Of a stretch of 64,000 nucleotides of DNA, positions 51,707-64,000 are shown piece after piece (position 1 is the first letter of the stretch; every line of letters starts with the position of its first letter). A program made the position numbers and the translations under genes. Below the pieces are notes generated by a model that saw nothing but the letters and a program-made list of their open reading frames with translations, was not told the origin of the DNA and made no database searches. The stretch comes from Asterias amurensis (lineage: Eukaryota; Echinodermata; Asteroidea; Forcipulatida; Asteriidae), in the NCBI RefSeq assembly GCF_032118995.1, contig NC_092651.1:19018349-19082348 (forward strand), given 5' to 3'.

Positions 51707-52043
51707 TAATGTAAAGAGCATTGATATGTTTAATGTGAAATTTTGTTGTTATTATACTATCGAAAGCTGTTTGTACTTCTAACCAAGTAAGTATTTATTG
51801 CCATTGATTTTAGAGTCATTACTAAACAGATACCTTCCCATTCAATTCCGATTGGCAGATGATAGACTAAACACTTTCTCTTTTATTACTCTTTAGTTTA
51901 TAAAGGTCACATGATAATTTCACCAAATTGGTGCAACTTGGGGTTGCACTGTCTGCAGCATTACCATTGCCAGTGCATGTGCTGTCATACAGGCATTACA
52001 TTTGTCCCTTGGGAAAAAAAGTAGGGATATTTTTATCGAGAAC

Positions 52044-52348
52044 TTAAAGACACTGGACACTATTGGTTAATTGTCAAAGAACAGTCTTCTCACTTGGTGT
52101 ATCTCAACATATACATAAAATAACAAACCTGTGAAAATTTGAGCTCAATAGGTCATCGAAGTTGCAAGATAAATAATCAAAGAAAAAAAAACCTTGTCAC
52201 ACGAAGTTCTCGAAAACTACGTTATTTCAGAGGGAGACGTTTCTCAGAATGTTTTATACTATCAACAGCTCCTCATTACTCGTTACCAAGTAAGGTTTTA
52301 TGCTAATAAATATTTTGAGTAATTACCAATAGTATCCATTGCCTTTAA
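52044..52348. repeat. TTAAAGACACTGGACACT-family element
   Basis: Left end 'ttaaagacactggacactat', right end 'atagtatccattgcctttaa'. Confidence 0.75.
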
Positions 52349-52707
52349 GGGCTGACCTACATGGTGTAGGTTTAAATGATTATTTCAGGCTATTAAATCA
52401 CTTTTTATGGCCAAACATCGGAAATCAGACTAAGTTATTTAAGTAGGAGGAATATCATGTCTGTTAATGTGTAGGCTGTTAAACAACCTTGGAGTGAGCA
52501 ATCTATGCATTTCAAGCTACACGAATATTGACAAAAGTGCTTATTTGTCTTGCGTTTTGAAGCTTTCTCATTCATGTTTGTGCACAAATTCAAACCTGCT
52601 TGTAAGGACACTATAAATAATGACAAAGGGCAAGAAAGCCAATTAAGTGTCAAAAATTTAAAGAAAGTGTGCATCATGCTTGTACATAGATGTACTGTAG
52701 TAGGATA

Positions 52708-52903
52708 CTGCAGGGCCCAATTTCATAAAGCTGTTAAAAATACTGCATGACAAATTTCTTTGCTTAGCAAAAAATTAGTGAGGCACCAGTCACAACAATG
52801 TTAACCTAATGTAATTATGGCTGGTAACAGGTTTCTGTTAAGCAATACTACTCTGTGCTTAGCAAACATTGGGGCAAACAGGCTTTAAATGAAAATGGGC
52901 CCT
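52708..52903. repeat. Palindromic MITE-like repeat, same family as 1796-1988
   Basis: 'gggcccaatttcataaagct' to 'gaaaatgggccc'. Confidence 0.65.
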
Positions 52904-54060
52904 TTATGTGCATACACGTTTAATGTCATTTCATTTGTGTCCCCTCATCGGAATTTTGTTGTATTGCTCTTAAACCATTTTGATGTATAGACTTGCTTTT
53001 TTTTTACGTATATCATTTTAGGTGTGTTTTTCTGTGTATGTCTTTGCTTGTTTGCCTTTTTAAACTGTTTAGTGATTTGTATTATCTTCTGTGCTTTTTT
53101 AAATGCCCCCTCTTGCCTTAATGTATTTTTAGGGTTTTAGGAGACATACGCCTTTTGGCGACAGTTATTTTTTTAACTTTTATGCTCTCCTGGGCACCCC
53201 ACTGTTGTTTTACTTTGTTTTCTTAAATATTTTTAATGTATGTATATGTGCTTGTAAATGTGATTGCCCGAATAAATATTATTATTATTATTTTACTGTA
53301 CATACAGCAAGGAATGGTAAAATGTCTCCTATATCCAATTGTCTATGTGAAAGATTTAGAAGGACTGCAGGTCCATTGCTTATCACAGAGCCAGTCATTC
53401 CAATCTTATCAAACACAATATTTGGTAAGCTGCCTAACCACCATAGAAGTGAAATAACCAAACATGGGACGAGAGAAAAATCAAATGGTCCTCATTGGTA
53501 TTTGAACCCCAGACCCCTGACACAAGTACAAACAAACTGTACCAGTACACCTTTCTTGTACATGAGTTACCATACATGTTCACGTTTACTCAAAATTGAG
53601 TAATTTTTCTTTTACCTCGTCAAGAAACACGGAATCAAAAATTTGACTCCCATAAATGGCTGACCAAGTAAGAAAACCACGCAATTTCGAGGCAAATGAG
53701 TTTGGATCATTGTATTCTACTTTTAAAATATCTTTCTAACCATATGCATGTTACAACAAACGGTTACAAACGCTTATCAAAGACCAATTCGACTGATCCA
53801 AGGCAACGTGTTCCTTAAACAACAAAAACCTTTGGACATCTATCTTGGACCATCAGAAGCATCCACTCCCATTTTGAATCTCGGAGATTAGACTCAAGAC
53901 TCGACTCTCAAAGTAAGACTGATAATTCTCATTAGATGGCATTACCATGAAGATTAATTCTGCCTCGGGGGAGGAGGACGATGTAATCAATCTTGTATCA
54001 AGAAATGCTAATAATATCAAGACATGTCTGTCATTAAATTACAAGATGAGCAGAGTACGC
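52904..54060. other. Gene-free region with one shared repeat
   Basis: 53265-53295 has an (ATT)n tract. 53612-53815 is the partner of the repeat at 39275-39515. Nothing else was recognised. Confidence 0.5.
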
Positions 54061-55062
54061 CGTTTGTACTCTTCTCATGAAGACGATCAGAGCATACTGA
54101 TTGAAACGTTGAGTGGGTAACCACTAGCTGCTCAAAAGAGATATTCACATGGTGTTAATGTAAAAATCTCTCTAAATTAAAGTTTGAATTGTCAAGTCCA
54201 TATCAGAGCTGATGCCAACATTTGCAGCTTGCAATGAAAGAATGGTGTATAACAATCAGGGAGTAATTAGAAATTACATTCAACATTATGAACACAAAAT
54301 TTTGTTCACCAATAAGGAAGATATTTAGAACCACATAGGGTGAAAAATTTCCATAATCAGGGAGATTGTCAAACTTGTTCATCAGAACATGGAAAGATTC
54401 AGGCTAATTTTCAGGGAACTTTCTGCAGAATCAGGGAGAGTTAGAAGATCTGACAACAAACCAATGACCCCTTTTCAGAGCAACCACTTCTCACACAATA
54501 GATTTACAGCACACATGGTTGAACTACATGTACCAGTCGTACTTGTAATTAAGTTACTTGCAAAGTTATGGAAATCATTGGTTGTTTTTCAAGAACGTTT
54601 TGATAATAATACATGGTACAGTTATGGCTTTGTCACATTTGTTTAAATACAAGTAGCTCTGCGGCTTCACACAGGTAACCAATCCCCCCCAGTCGAATGC
54701 ATCCACAAAAACACAAACCCAAAACATGTGGTCAATGTTACATAAATGTTTGCTCAACTATCAAACAAAAAAATCAAAGACCAGACCTATAAAAAAAAAA
54801 ATCACCCATGGGTTTATTTTGTGGTGGGATGCAACCTCTAAAATATGCATGTACCTTGCACAACATCCCATCCACCATCTCAGGCAAGTAGGTCATCTCT
54901 GCATACATTTAACATTACGCTAGATTGTAAATGCCAGACACACCGTCCACGAGTGATAGTAATAGCATCAAATGCTGTTTGTGGTTGCATCAAGTTACGG
55001 GATTAGCTTACATACATGTACCAGCATAAACACTCCACTTTCACTAGAAGGTCCTTGTGCAC
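54061..55062. other. Gene-free region
   Basis: 54085-54165 carries 'cgatcagagcatactgattg' and 'caaaagagatattcacatgg', the end of the GTAACACCA element family. The remainder is unassigned. Confidence 0.5.
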
Positions 55063-55405
55063 ATTAACGTCACTGGACACGTTTAGTAATTACTCAAAAT
55101 ATGTTTTAGCATCAAAACTTATCACGCAATGGAGAGCTGTTGATAGTATAAAACATTGTGAGAAATGGCTCCCTCTGAAGTAACGTAGGTTTTGAGGAAG
55201 AGGTAATTTCTCACTAAAAATTTGAAGCCCTTTGTAGGCATCTGAAAGCAAACAAGTTTGTACAAGGATGTTTTTTTCAGCCATTATTCTCTTACAACTT
55301 GTAAGACCAATTGATTGAGTCTAAATTTTCACAGATTTGTTGTTTGGGTTAAAGCAAGTGAAAATACTGGTCTTTGTCGGTTACACAGGTGTCCAGTGCC
55401 TTTAA
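55063..55405. repeat. TTAAAGGCACTGGACAC-family element
   Basis: Left end 'cactggacacgtttagtaat', right end 'ggtgtccagtgcctttaa'. More diverged than 32891-33287. Confidence 0.7.
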
Positions 55406-56200
55406 ATTTAAGTATGAAAAACCAAAACTGGGAAAATTTTCAAGCATGTTCAAGTTTTAAAAAACACCCCACAAAAATAAATGGTCGAAAACAAAACGCC
55501 TTAACGGTGCATTTTGTTTGAGTAAATTAATTTATTTCAAGGTGATCGTCATAAAATATTCAAGTTTCAATAGCAAGATGCTAGCTTGAGAAAAGCTCCC
55601 ACCTGCATGTTTCGTTTGCGATTCTATTGGACTGAAGGACTGCACTAGTAAACTGAAATACTGATGGGATCAGGCTTACCACCATAGTCACGAGTCCAAC
55701 AGCTTGGGTGTTGAGTTACCATAAGGTTTTGGATTTCGTTAGAGTGAGAGATAACCCAAGTAAATCAATTGAGGGTGTTAGGGTTTTCATGAAGGAAAAC
55801 AATATCATAGTCTCCAAAACAATTGTATTTATTAATAATAATTATACGATACTTATAGTTGATGCATAGAGCAAGATAAAAGGCCTACATGTACTTTATG
55901 CTCGTGTTTACTTCATAAATACAGGTATGCTGGAAAATATTACAAAGAGCAAATATTTTAAGATTATTTACTCTTTGTGATATTTTCCACCCTACCCGAT
56001 TAAATGAGTCTGCATGTTGATAGCCCAGTGACGGCAGTTTGTGCAAGTAAAGACAAGACAGGACAAAATCTTAAGAGGTGTCGGTATGCTTAGCACTTAA
56101 AGATTAATACCCATTACTCATAACAAATGCAAGCACAAGAATGAACTATAAAAAAATTAATAGTAAACTTGCGGGTACAACCATAAAGCAAGGAACGGTA
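55406..56200. other. Gene-free region
   Basis: No gene was found. 55940-55990 contains a short inverted pair, 'aaaatattacaaagagcaaa' and 'actctttgtgatatttt'. Confidence 0.45.
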
Positions 56201-56865
56201 CAACCATGTAATAGTCCTCATTTGGCCCAGAAAAGAGCCAGTTTGGTATCGACGTTACGAACAGTATACTCAAGCCTACATCAAGCCTACATACATACAT
56301 GTCTGCAGTGGTTAAACCATGAATTCAATTTCCAACAATCCTTTCGGGAACCACCTGAAAGGAAGGGTACAACCATGTAATAGTCCTCATTTGAGCCAGT
56401 TTGGTCTCGTTGTTACGAACAGTATACTCAAGCCTACATCAAGCCTACATACATACATGTCTGCAGTGGTTAAACCATGAATTCAATTTCCAACAATCCT
56501 TTCGGGAACCACCTGAAAGGAAGGTAACAACCATGTAATAGTCCTCATTTGGCCCAAAAAGAGCCAGTTTGGTATCGACGTTACGAACAGTATACTCAAG
56601 CCTACATCAAGCCTACATACATACATGTCTGCAGTGGTTAGATAAACCATGAACTCAATTCCCTACAATCCTTTCGGGAACCCCCTGAAAGGAAGGTAAC
56701 AACCATGTAATAGTCCTCTTTTGGCACTGAAAAGAGCCAGTTTGGTCTCGACGCTACGAACAGTATACTCAAGCCTACATCAAGCCTACATACATACATG
56801 TCTGCAGTGGTTAGATAAACCATGAATTCCATTTCCTACAATCCTTTCGGGAACCCCCTGAAATT
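56201..56865. repeat. Four tandem ~170-bp units derived from the GTAACA element family
   Basis: Units begin 'caaccatgtaatagtcctc' at 56201, 56370, 56528 and 56700 (spacing 169, 158 and 172 bp). Each contains 'gaaaagagccagtttgg', 'cagtatactcaagcc', 'gcctacatacatacatgtct' and 'cctttcgggaacc'. The first 80 bases of the unit resemble 48528-48610, so the array seems to have grown from one such element. Confidence 0.85.
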
Positions 56866-58139
56866 CCTGAGAGTAACATTTCTGAGGAATGGCAGACTCT
56901 CTACACCACAACAGTTATACAACTCCGACTTTGAACATAAAATGAGCCATACATCTTTCTTCCTTTAATGGTTATTTCACTTTTTTCAAGTGTTTTTTTG
57001 TCCAGGCAGAAAAAGAAAACCAAATCCTTAAAAATCCATTGGCAGGCCTAGACCCAGTTTCATGGCATTGCCTACTACAGAATTCTACACTCCGCAAAGT
57101 GTGTGTGATTCTATGAAACGTAAGCGAAGACATCTATGGCAGTTGGGTAAAATTTTGCCCCATTAACCTTTTGTAACGTTTTATGCGCCTACTCTCCGCC
57201 TAAGATTGCAATTTGGCGAGTCAAAATGCATCATAAAGATATATGGTGCACGATATAACTGCGCGCTTGTTGCCTAAAATGTGCACATCAGCACACTACA
57301 GAGTGGAAAATTTAACACCCCCACAACGCTACTAGCAATTTATCGGGGGATGGTGCCACAGGAATTCAGTCAATATGTGCATTTGTTAATGTTTGACAAG
57401 TACATGAGCAGCATCACTACATACAAACATGACAATTCTGCTGGCATTTGATCAAGATCCAGGCAATATGCAGGGGGAGGGGGGGGGGGGGGGTTGGGGC
57501 TGAATGCCTCATCCGTTCTTTTGTTAATCACAACACATTGGTGACTTAAGGAGTTTCCATCAGCCTTGCCTTTATAGTGGCAAGCCTCTAAAATTGGGCA
57601 GGGCTGATTCACAGTCTTGTCTGCAGTTTGAGGGGCAAGCAGAAAATGTTGCTGAACACCTTTTTTCTGCTAAACAAAAGTTTACCTTTGGTATAGGTAA
57701 AATGGTATTTTAGCAGGTCACCTTTTTTTCTGGTATAAGCATAAATTTGTTGTGCTATAAACTATTTTTTGTTCTCAAGCAGCTCTTTGAAAATGCCGCC
57801 CGAGTATTTCTCAACCTCTTCATCCTCCTGCCTGACTTGCCTAGCATCTTGGATTCAAAATCCGAATGTAGAAATAGTGTGTCTACATTTTCTGTAAATA
57901 AAATTTACGAGCAAATCAATGTCCCGATTTGCTAAGTAAAGTAGGATGAAATTAAACATAGTGTCTGTAACACGATCAGATGCCCTTCTGATTACCAAGC
58001 TGGTACTAGATGTATGTGCACATACAGTACATGTTGTAATTACTAATTAGCGCAGGGCAGAGCACATACTGACGTAGTAATCAGTCTTATGGGTTTCTCT
58101 GATTAGATCATACAACCTGCCTACGATTAGATTGATGTA
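56866..58139. other. Gene-free region with a 15-G run
   Basis: A run of 15 G (interrupted upstream by one A) begins near 57479. 57610-57800 is a fragment of the gggcccaatttcat family. Nothing else was recognised. Confidence 0.5.
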
Positions 58140-58515
58140 TTAAAGCCATTATACACTTTCGGTACAGACAAAAAATCAAAAGTTCACAGATTTACAAATA
58201 ATTTACAGGGTTTACAGAAGGTAATGGTGAAAGATTTATCTTGAAATATTATATCATGAAATGCTTTACTTTTTGAGAGCACATTAAAACAATATCAATT
58301 CTTGATAGCGAGAATTACGGATTTGTTTTAAACACATGTCATGACACTGCGAAACGTGGGGTAAACAAGAGTGGGTTTTCCCGTTATTTTCTCCCGACTC
58401 CAATGACCGATTGAGCCTAAATTTTCACAGGTTTGTTATTTCATATAGAAGTTGTGATACACGAAGTGTGGGCCTTGGACAACACTGTTTACCGAAAGTG
58501 TCCAATGGCTTTAAA
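58140..58515. repeat. Full copy of the TTAAAGCCATTATACACTTTCGG element
   Basis: Left end 'attatacactttcggtacag' and right end 'accgaaagtgtccaatggct' are inverted. The interior matches the truncated copy at 31246-31440. It resembles the TTAAAGGCACTGG family in plan but not in most of its sequence. Confidence 0.75.
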
Positions 58516-58554
58516 GTACAAGTACATACATGTACAGTACAGGCATGTGAGTTT

Positions 58555-58830
58555 GGGAAGGTAGTGCATTACTGCTCTGCAAACCAGGGGTGCTTTTTTG
58601 GTTAAACTTGCCATGGGTTAACCACTGGCCAGTGACCGAAACAGTTATTGGTTACGACCACCAATACGCACCCTACGCTTCGAGTGGATACCCTTGCCTT
58701 CATCCTTACGAACTGTGAAGGGGAACCCTGTTTCAGCCCCAGGAGGAGGTGGCAACGCATCCCTGGTTTCAGTTGGTTTGGGTTGATAACCACAATCAGT
58801 TAAGTGTGTCACTCATCTTGAAGTGGCTGT
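58555..58830. repeat. Dispersed repeat shared with the SINE body at 48100-48285
   Basis: Shared words include 'gaaggtagtgc', 'accctgtttcagccc', 'ggaggtggcaac' and 'cttgaagtggc'. The tRNA-like head present at 48008 is absent here. Confidence 0.6.
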
Positions 58831-61216
58831 CTTTGTGAGTTGGGCAATATCTCATTAACCAAATATTGTTAAGAAGGTGTTCAATTTCAAAACAGGATGT
58901 CAAAAAGACAGCCAATCACCATTGCGGCCGGTGTAGTGGGCTGGTACACATGCAGGGCTCTTGAATTTGGGGGAAAAGTCCAAAAGACTTAAGGGCTTGT
59001 ATGTACATGTAGCTCAAAATTGTTTCTGTACCAGAATTTATTTGACAAGACCAGAAACAAAATTAGTTGAACAAGCGCTCAGAAAAAGGATCTATTTCAT
59101 TTGTGTTTCTGTGTAAGTGTACTTCAATACTCTTTAAAGAGAATTGAAAGATAACTATCACCACATTCACAGTCAACATTTATTTCAAATGAAAAACACA
59201 AGACCATCGAGCTTGTCCCATTGTGAGTTTACTGGTCTGACATTAAAATTACAGTCCTCGGGCATGTAGTCCAGTGTTAATTTCTAGCCCTGTACAGTAC
59301 ACACTGTACTATGAGGTATTATTAGTGCAGTGCAGTGCTGAGTGACTTGACAGTTGTCTCAATCGCTGATTAGATCACAGAGCTTGTTTTTCGTCTCTAG
59401 AGAAATTAGGACTCTACTTTTAGAATCAATTGACCAGTTTGACATTAGAGTCAAACAGTAGTAGTATGCAATGCTATTGTATGCCAAATAAACTGCTGTT
59501 TCATTCACATGCCACGAGTGAACAAAATTGAATCTTTGGTTTCCAGATGCAGTATACAAATCACAAAATCACGATTCTGTTTTGAATCATAAGGTGGCAC
59601 ACACATTTGAGTACATGTACATGTACAGCACAAAAAACTTGAATTTAATTGATCCCCCGAAAAACTTCAACATGACTACACACACTGTGTGCAGTATTAT
59701 ATAAAATTGAATAATAATAATAATAATAGGTATTTGTAATGTGCCAAATCAATCTGAAAAATGTTCAAGGCGCAGAATATGTAGAGATCAATTTTGATAA
59801 TTACACAGAAATAGCACTCTGCACTAGTGATGCTTAAAATACTTGGCTTTAGTTGAGGAGCCAATTGACTATAGACATGTTTGCATGAAACAGACATCAC
59901 TCCTGCGGTTTAAATTGCAAAGTTGATTTGAAAAATAGCACTTGAACTTGCTCCTCATGGACATTTTTCTTTGAAACTCAACCCCCCATGTAATATCATT
60001 AGAATATGGAATGGGTGCAGAGGCAGGAAGGCCTGGAATTACGATGAGGCCATGGTCTTTGTTGCCCCTGATCTTGGCCTTGGTGCCCCTTCAAATGATT
60101 CCCATAAACTTAAGATTTTGAAAATGAAAATAGCCTTGCCCTCTCAAAAGATGAAACTCCAGGCCTGTGCATCAACAAAATGACGGGTACATGTACATGT
60201 ACATGGACAGGTAGACGCCATTATACATACATTACACAGTATTGACAACAGGGAAAATTTGTCTTTTGAATTTATAAGTGTAGGCATATTTCCATTCCTT
60301 GCTGAGAAAGAGCTGCTTCTTGACTGATGTGAACAATAAAAAGAGGATTGTTATTTTTCCATCATCAGTTTCAATTCCATTGTCTGTGACAATTAGGGCT
60401 ACCTAAACTCTTACATCCACAATTTAAAATGACAATATAAATTGTACATAATGTAACGCTGTCTGTTCGTATGTACATCACTGTCTGGTGAATTTATCTT
60501 TGTCTATCCTCAGAATGTATGGTAACTTCAGCTTGAATTTACCATAAGTGGCACTCTGCGACGATAAATTGTTTTATTTACCAATTATCCAAGCCCTTCA
60601 TAATGTACAACCCAGCCAGGGGAGCTTTCCCTTGTAAATTTTTGATAGACCTTAAATGACGTCACCGTAATAAGGCACCCTAAAGCAGAGGTCCAAAGGT
60701 GTAGGCTTAGCATTTGTTCAAACATGGTTTTACCTCTAAATAAGATGGCAGTGGGATGACGTCAATGCTTAAGATCCGCTTTCTACTGCCTTGCCATTTA
60801 CATGTAAGTTTAACAAATAAAAGGCAGTGAAGGACAGGGTGTGGCATGTACAATCTTCATTATTGAAAAAAAAAAATACAAAGACTATATTTTGAAGTCA
60901 ATAACCTGCACCAAGGAGAATCAGCATTTTCAAGTTGTTGTGAATAGAATTTGTGGCTTTTATGATGTAGGCCTATAGAATAATATTGACCTAGCAATAA
61001 AAAAACTATTTGCTACTCCAACTATTTTTTAACCAACCTTCTCCTGCATTGAAACACTAAACATTAGGTTGGGGGAGGGGGAAGAGATGTATCAAGCTTC
61101 ATAGACTATGATAAGATAAGATTTGAGCAACATATGTACAGGCAATTTTTAAAGCCGTATATTTAATCTTGAAATCTAGAAATACATATATTTAGAGTTG
61201 ACGGCTTATTTGAACC
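58831..61216. other. Gene-free region downstream of RAB33
   Basis: 59708-59730 is an (AAT)n tract followed by 'ggtatttgtaatgtgcc'. 60025-60165 is the partner of 40064-40190. The 3' untranslated region of RAB33 should fall at the high end; the inverse of AATAAA at 60572-60577 is a possible poly(A) signal. Confidence 0.5.
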
Positions 61217-61696
61217 TCAACTGGAGCATGGGCAGCAACTATCTTTCTTCGGGCTGACAGTTGATGGTAGCCTGACCGTTTCCCTGCTACTTCCTTTATC
61301 CTTGCTCCCATAGTGGGACGGCAGAGGGATGATCGGTCTATAGTTCTTCAACTGCGTGGACAGATCCGTGAAGATCTTCTCCACTTTATCGGCGTCCTCG
61401 TCCATCTTGGCCGACGTCTCGTAAAGTGGCATGCAGTTGGCGTCCGCAAATTTCTGCGCGATGCTCGTTGCGACCACTTTCTTGTCCTCGATGTCGCACT
61501 TGTTCCCGATCATTATACGGGGAATGTCTGGCGACAGGGAATGTCGGTCGCACTCGTCGATCCAGTTGGGTAAACCTTCGAAGGTGGACATCTTGGTGAT
61601 GTCGTAGACGAAGACCACTGCGTGGACGTTACGGTAGTAGTGTTGCACCATGCTCTTGCGGAAACGCTCCTGGCCGGCCGTGTCCCACAGTTGGAG
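61217..61696 (-). CDS. RAB33: RAB33-type small GTPase, last coding exon (partial gene)
   Basis: RAB33 proteins act at the Golgi and, through ATG16L1, in autophagosome formation. This exon starts after an acceptor 'catctccag' and reads [15 protein letters not shown], then [20 protein letters not shown], and so on. Switch II (WDTAGQE), the guanine-specificity motif (GNKCD) and ETSAK are present. The stretch [17 protein letters not shown] and AQKFAD are RAB33-specific in my recollection. The P-loop and switch I belong to upstream exon(s), which I could not find between 61697 and 64000, so they lie outside. The tail ends Ser-Cys-Cys-Pro-Cys-Ser-Ser, an atypical prenylation motif. Whether it corresponds to RAB33A or RAB33B cannot be said; invertebrates usually have one. 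Confidence 0.94.
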   Translation of the reverse strand, partial: LQLWDTAGQERFRKSMVQHYYRNVHAVVFVYDITKMSTFEGLPNWIDECDRHSLSPDIPRIMIGNKCDIEDKKVVATSIAQKFADANCMPLYETSAKMDEDADKVEKIFTDLSTQLKNYRPIIPLPSHYGSKDKGSSRETVRLPSTVSPKKDSCCPCSS

Positions 61697-64000
61697 CTGG
61701 AGATGCGGGAAGACAAAAAAGAGAATGGATTAAGGGTGTGATAGAGTAAAATATTGCGGAATGTTTCTTTAAACATTAATAAGGATACTTACAGTATACC
61801 ACCCATTTTCCAAACTAAAAATGATCAAATGCAACTTACACTTAAGTTAATCCAATGAACTAAAACAATGACATAGTAAACAAACTATTAATGAGAAATT
61901 AAAAATAAATAGTCTTAAATAAAAAAGTTAAACCATTAAATAATAATAATTTTTTGAATTATATTGCACCCATTCCATACACAAGCCCATACAAAATAAT
62001 CAAGAAACAATTAAATAAACAACAGCAAAAGGATAATGATTAAACTGATAACTACAGCAAAATCACAAAATAAACACAACAAATTGTTTAAAAGTTAGGA
62101 AATATCACAATCCATAAATGATAACACAAGACCCTTACAGAAGTTCTCGTATAATTAATCTTAAAAATTAAATCTTATAAAGACGGTTTGTTGTAGATAG
62201 ATAAAATGTACACATGAGAGCAACAATAATAGCTGGAAAAAGAATGATGCAGTTAAATACATGTAATTCAGCATTTTGTTTAGTTTGTTGATAATTAGGG
62301 AGCAAAGAGTCGTGCACACTCTAGGTGCAAGAGAGCGATACTTAGGCATATGCGGGCAATCCATTAGAACAATAGACAATTTTGCCGTTTGCCAGACCGC
62401 GGCATTGCACCCAATTTCTGGAACAATCCTACATGTTACGTGAGTTAATACGCCCCGACAACAGTAAGTTAGGACAATTCAATTGAGCGGTCCAAGTTTT
62501 TGTGTGAACAGTCCTTTCATTCAGATTTTAAGGCACTCCCTTAAGTAGCAACACAAATGTGTCACATGTTATATAAGCCTAGGCCTACCTAAAAATATTT
62601 CAATTACAAAGGGTATTGAAAGAGTTAGCAGCTCTTTTAAGTAAGCCTGGGTGTCGCTTACTTGTACACTGTGACTGTGCACAGTAACACACTAACGAGA
62701 ACAAAAGATTTACCATAAATAGATTTAAGCATCCCTGAAAATTCCCCATAACAAGCAAAATCAATGCGTAACAACCTTGTTACCACAAAATATGTACAAA
62801 ATATGTTGAGTGGGCCTAGTAGGGTCCAAGTACGGTAAACTTTTAAGGGAAGTACCACCAAGCCACATTTACAAAAAGGAAAAATCAAAAAAGCAAAAAG
62901 CAAAAAGTTTCCAGACCTAATGTACATAATGTGTTCAGGAAATCCCCAGGCCAATTATGACTCAGCCGGTCATGGTTACTTGTCAAAATGAAAGTTTGAG
63001 CTCAATTGCTAGTTTTCTGTAAACAAACAGTCCATTGAATTGCATGCAGTACGTAACCTTATATTGTGTGTCATTAATAATTTTGTGCAAACTCATAATT
63101 AGACAGTGTTACATTTGTATGCACTTGAAACATCATGTGTAAACAAACTACAACCATGCCCTTGGCGGGGCTTAGCCTACATACAGTACATGATTTATTT
63201 CTTTAACTGGCAAGATGGAGCTAAAAGATGGTCTTTCCTCACAAATCTGCCACTTTAGTCGGCCAGCATTTTCACTTTTTCAAGTTTTACTTTTAATAAA
63301 AAACTCTCTAATGTGTCACTGCTGAGAGAAAGATTGAATTATGGGTGCTGGTTTATGATTTACAAGGGATGAGAGTCATTACTAAAAAAAAGTCTGAAAC
63401 TTAGATACAAATTCAAAGTATGTTGAAATGATGGCATTTCTACCGTTTGATAACCCCTGGGGTTATAGATTCCAAGGAGCTTTTGGGAACAGTATCCACA
63501 ACACTAGAGAAGTAGACCAATGAACAGGATTTCTTTATTTGTGGAAAAACTTATTGTCAATTTTTTTTTCACAGGCCGACATAAAAAGTCTGAATTCAGC
63601 CAAAAGTCTGAACAATCTCATCCCTGGATTTAGGAACATATTCATGGCCCTGCTTACCATAGATTTTGAGGCTTACTGAATTGTGTACTACATAAGCACA
63701 AATTTCTTGGTAAGTAGAGCCATGAAATTGGACCCTGAAGCCAGTTCATGCTTCATGCGAAAGCAAAATTTCCTTTAAAAAAAACCGTATCTGCTGACCA
63801 AAATTCACTTTTGCTTTTGCGTGTGAAGTATGAACCGGACATTGTTGTTAAATTATATAGTTATAAAAGAGCTCTTTTCAATCAAATTACAGCTAGCCAA
63901 TTCCATGGAATAAAACCCCCTGGAAATTTTACGATCTAATTTCATGCAATGCGCACACTGTTGGAGTTCACTACGTTTAAGTACAGTATTGTGTAGTCTG
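61697..64000 (-). other. Probable RAB33 intron
   Basis: No RAB exon was seen here. 61943-62130 holds an (AAT)n tract and 'ttatattgcacccattccat' then 'tacaaaataatcaa', the 3' tail of the LINE family at 18423. 63640-63740 is a short palindromic relative of 3853-4122. The rest is unassigned. Confidence 0.6.

Noticed and set aside
61697..64000. A RAB33 first exon with the P-loop
   Set aside because: No minus-strand segment reads like GDSxVGKT or a switch I region in this interval.

Overview
The window looks like nuclear DNA of a marine deuterostome invertebrate, most likely an echinoderm (a sea star would fit). Four genes have clear orthologues or domain matches. Three of them are split by GT-AG introns. 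Intergenic DNA and introns are AT-rich and full of short inverted-repeat elements, tRNA-derived SINEs and LINE tails. The species call is an inference from gene content and repeat style, not from a database match.

Layout. 1-5294: repeats downstream of NAA15. 5295-24896, minus strand: NAA15, the auxiliary (ribosome-anchoring) subunit of the NatA N-terminal acetyltransferase. I could join 19 coding exons in one frame (885 codons plus stop). Its introns hold a 25-unit 13-bp minisatellite, a CR1/L2-type LINE tail, a hAT-like element nested in an older repeat and a 684-bp foldback element. 24897-29023: divergent intergenic region, probably with promoters for NAA15 (minus) and the next gene (plus). 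29024-31057, plus strand: a 12-finger C2H2 zinc-finger protein on one coding exon. 36316-44055, plus strand: malate synthase of the glyoxylate cycle, 12 exons, ending in the peroxisomal signal Ser-Lys-Leu. Only the initiator exon is not settled. 44056-61216: about 17 kb with no recognisable gene, built largely of dispersed repeats, SINEs and a 170-bp tandem array. 61217-61696, minus strand: last coding exon of a RAB33-type small GTPase; the upstream exon(s) lie beyond the window.

The genes do not form an operon or one pathway. NAA15 acts with NAA10 on nascent chains at the ribosome. RAB33 is a Golgi/autophagy GTPase. Malate synthase condenses glyoxylate with acetyl-CoA, probably in peroxisomes. 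The zinc-finger protein is a probable DNA-binding regulator. NAA15 and RAB33B are also neighbours in human (4q31.1), so their proximity here may be ancient linkage with the zinc-finger and malate synthase genes between them.

The most notable points are: an animal malate synthase with a peroxisomal C-terminus and an altered family signature; a repeat family carrying a histone-mRNA-type 3' stem-loop; a tRNA-Leu-like SINE sequence enclosed by terminal inverted repeats with 9-bp flanking duplications; and a cassette array of TGCAT and GGAC motifs in the divergent promoter region.
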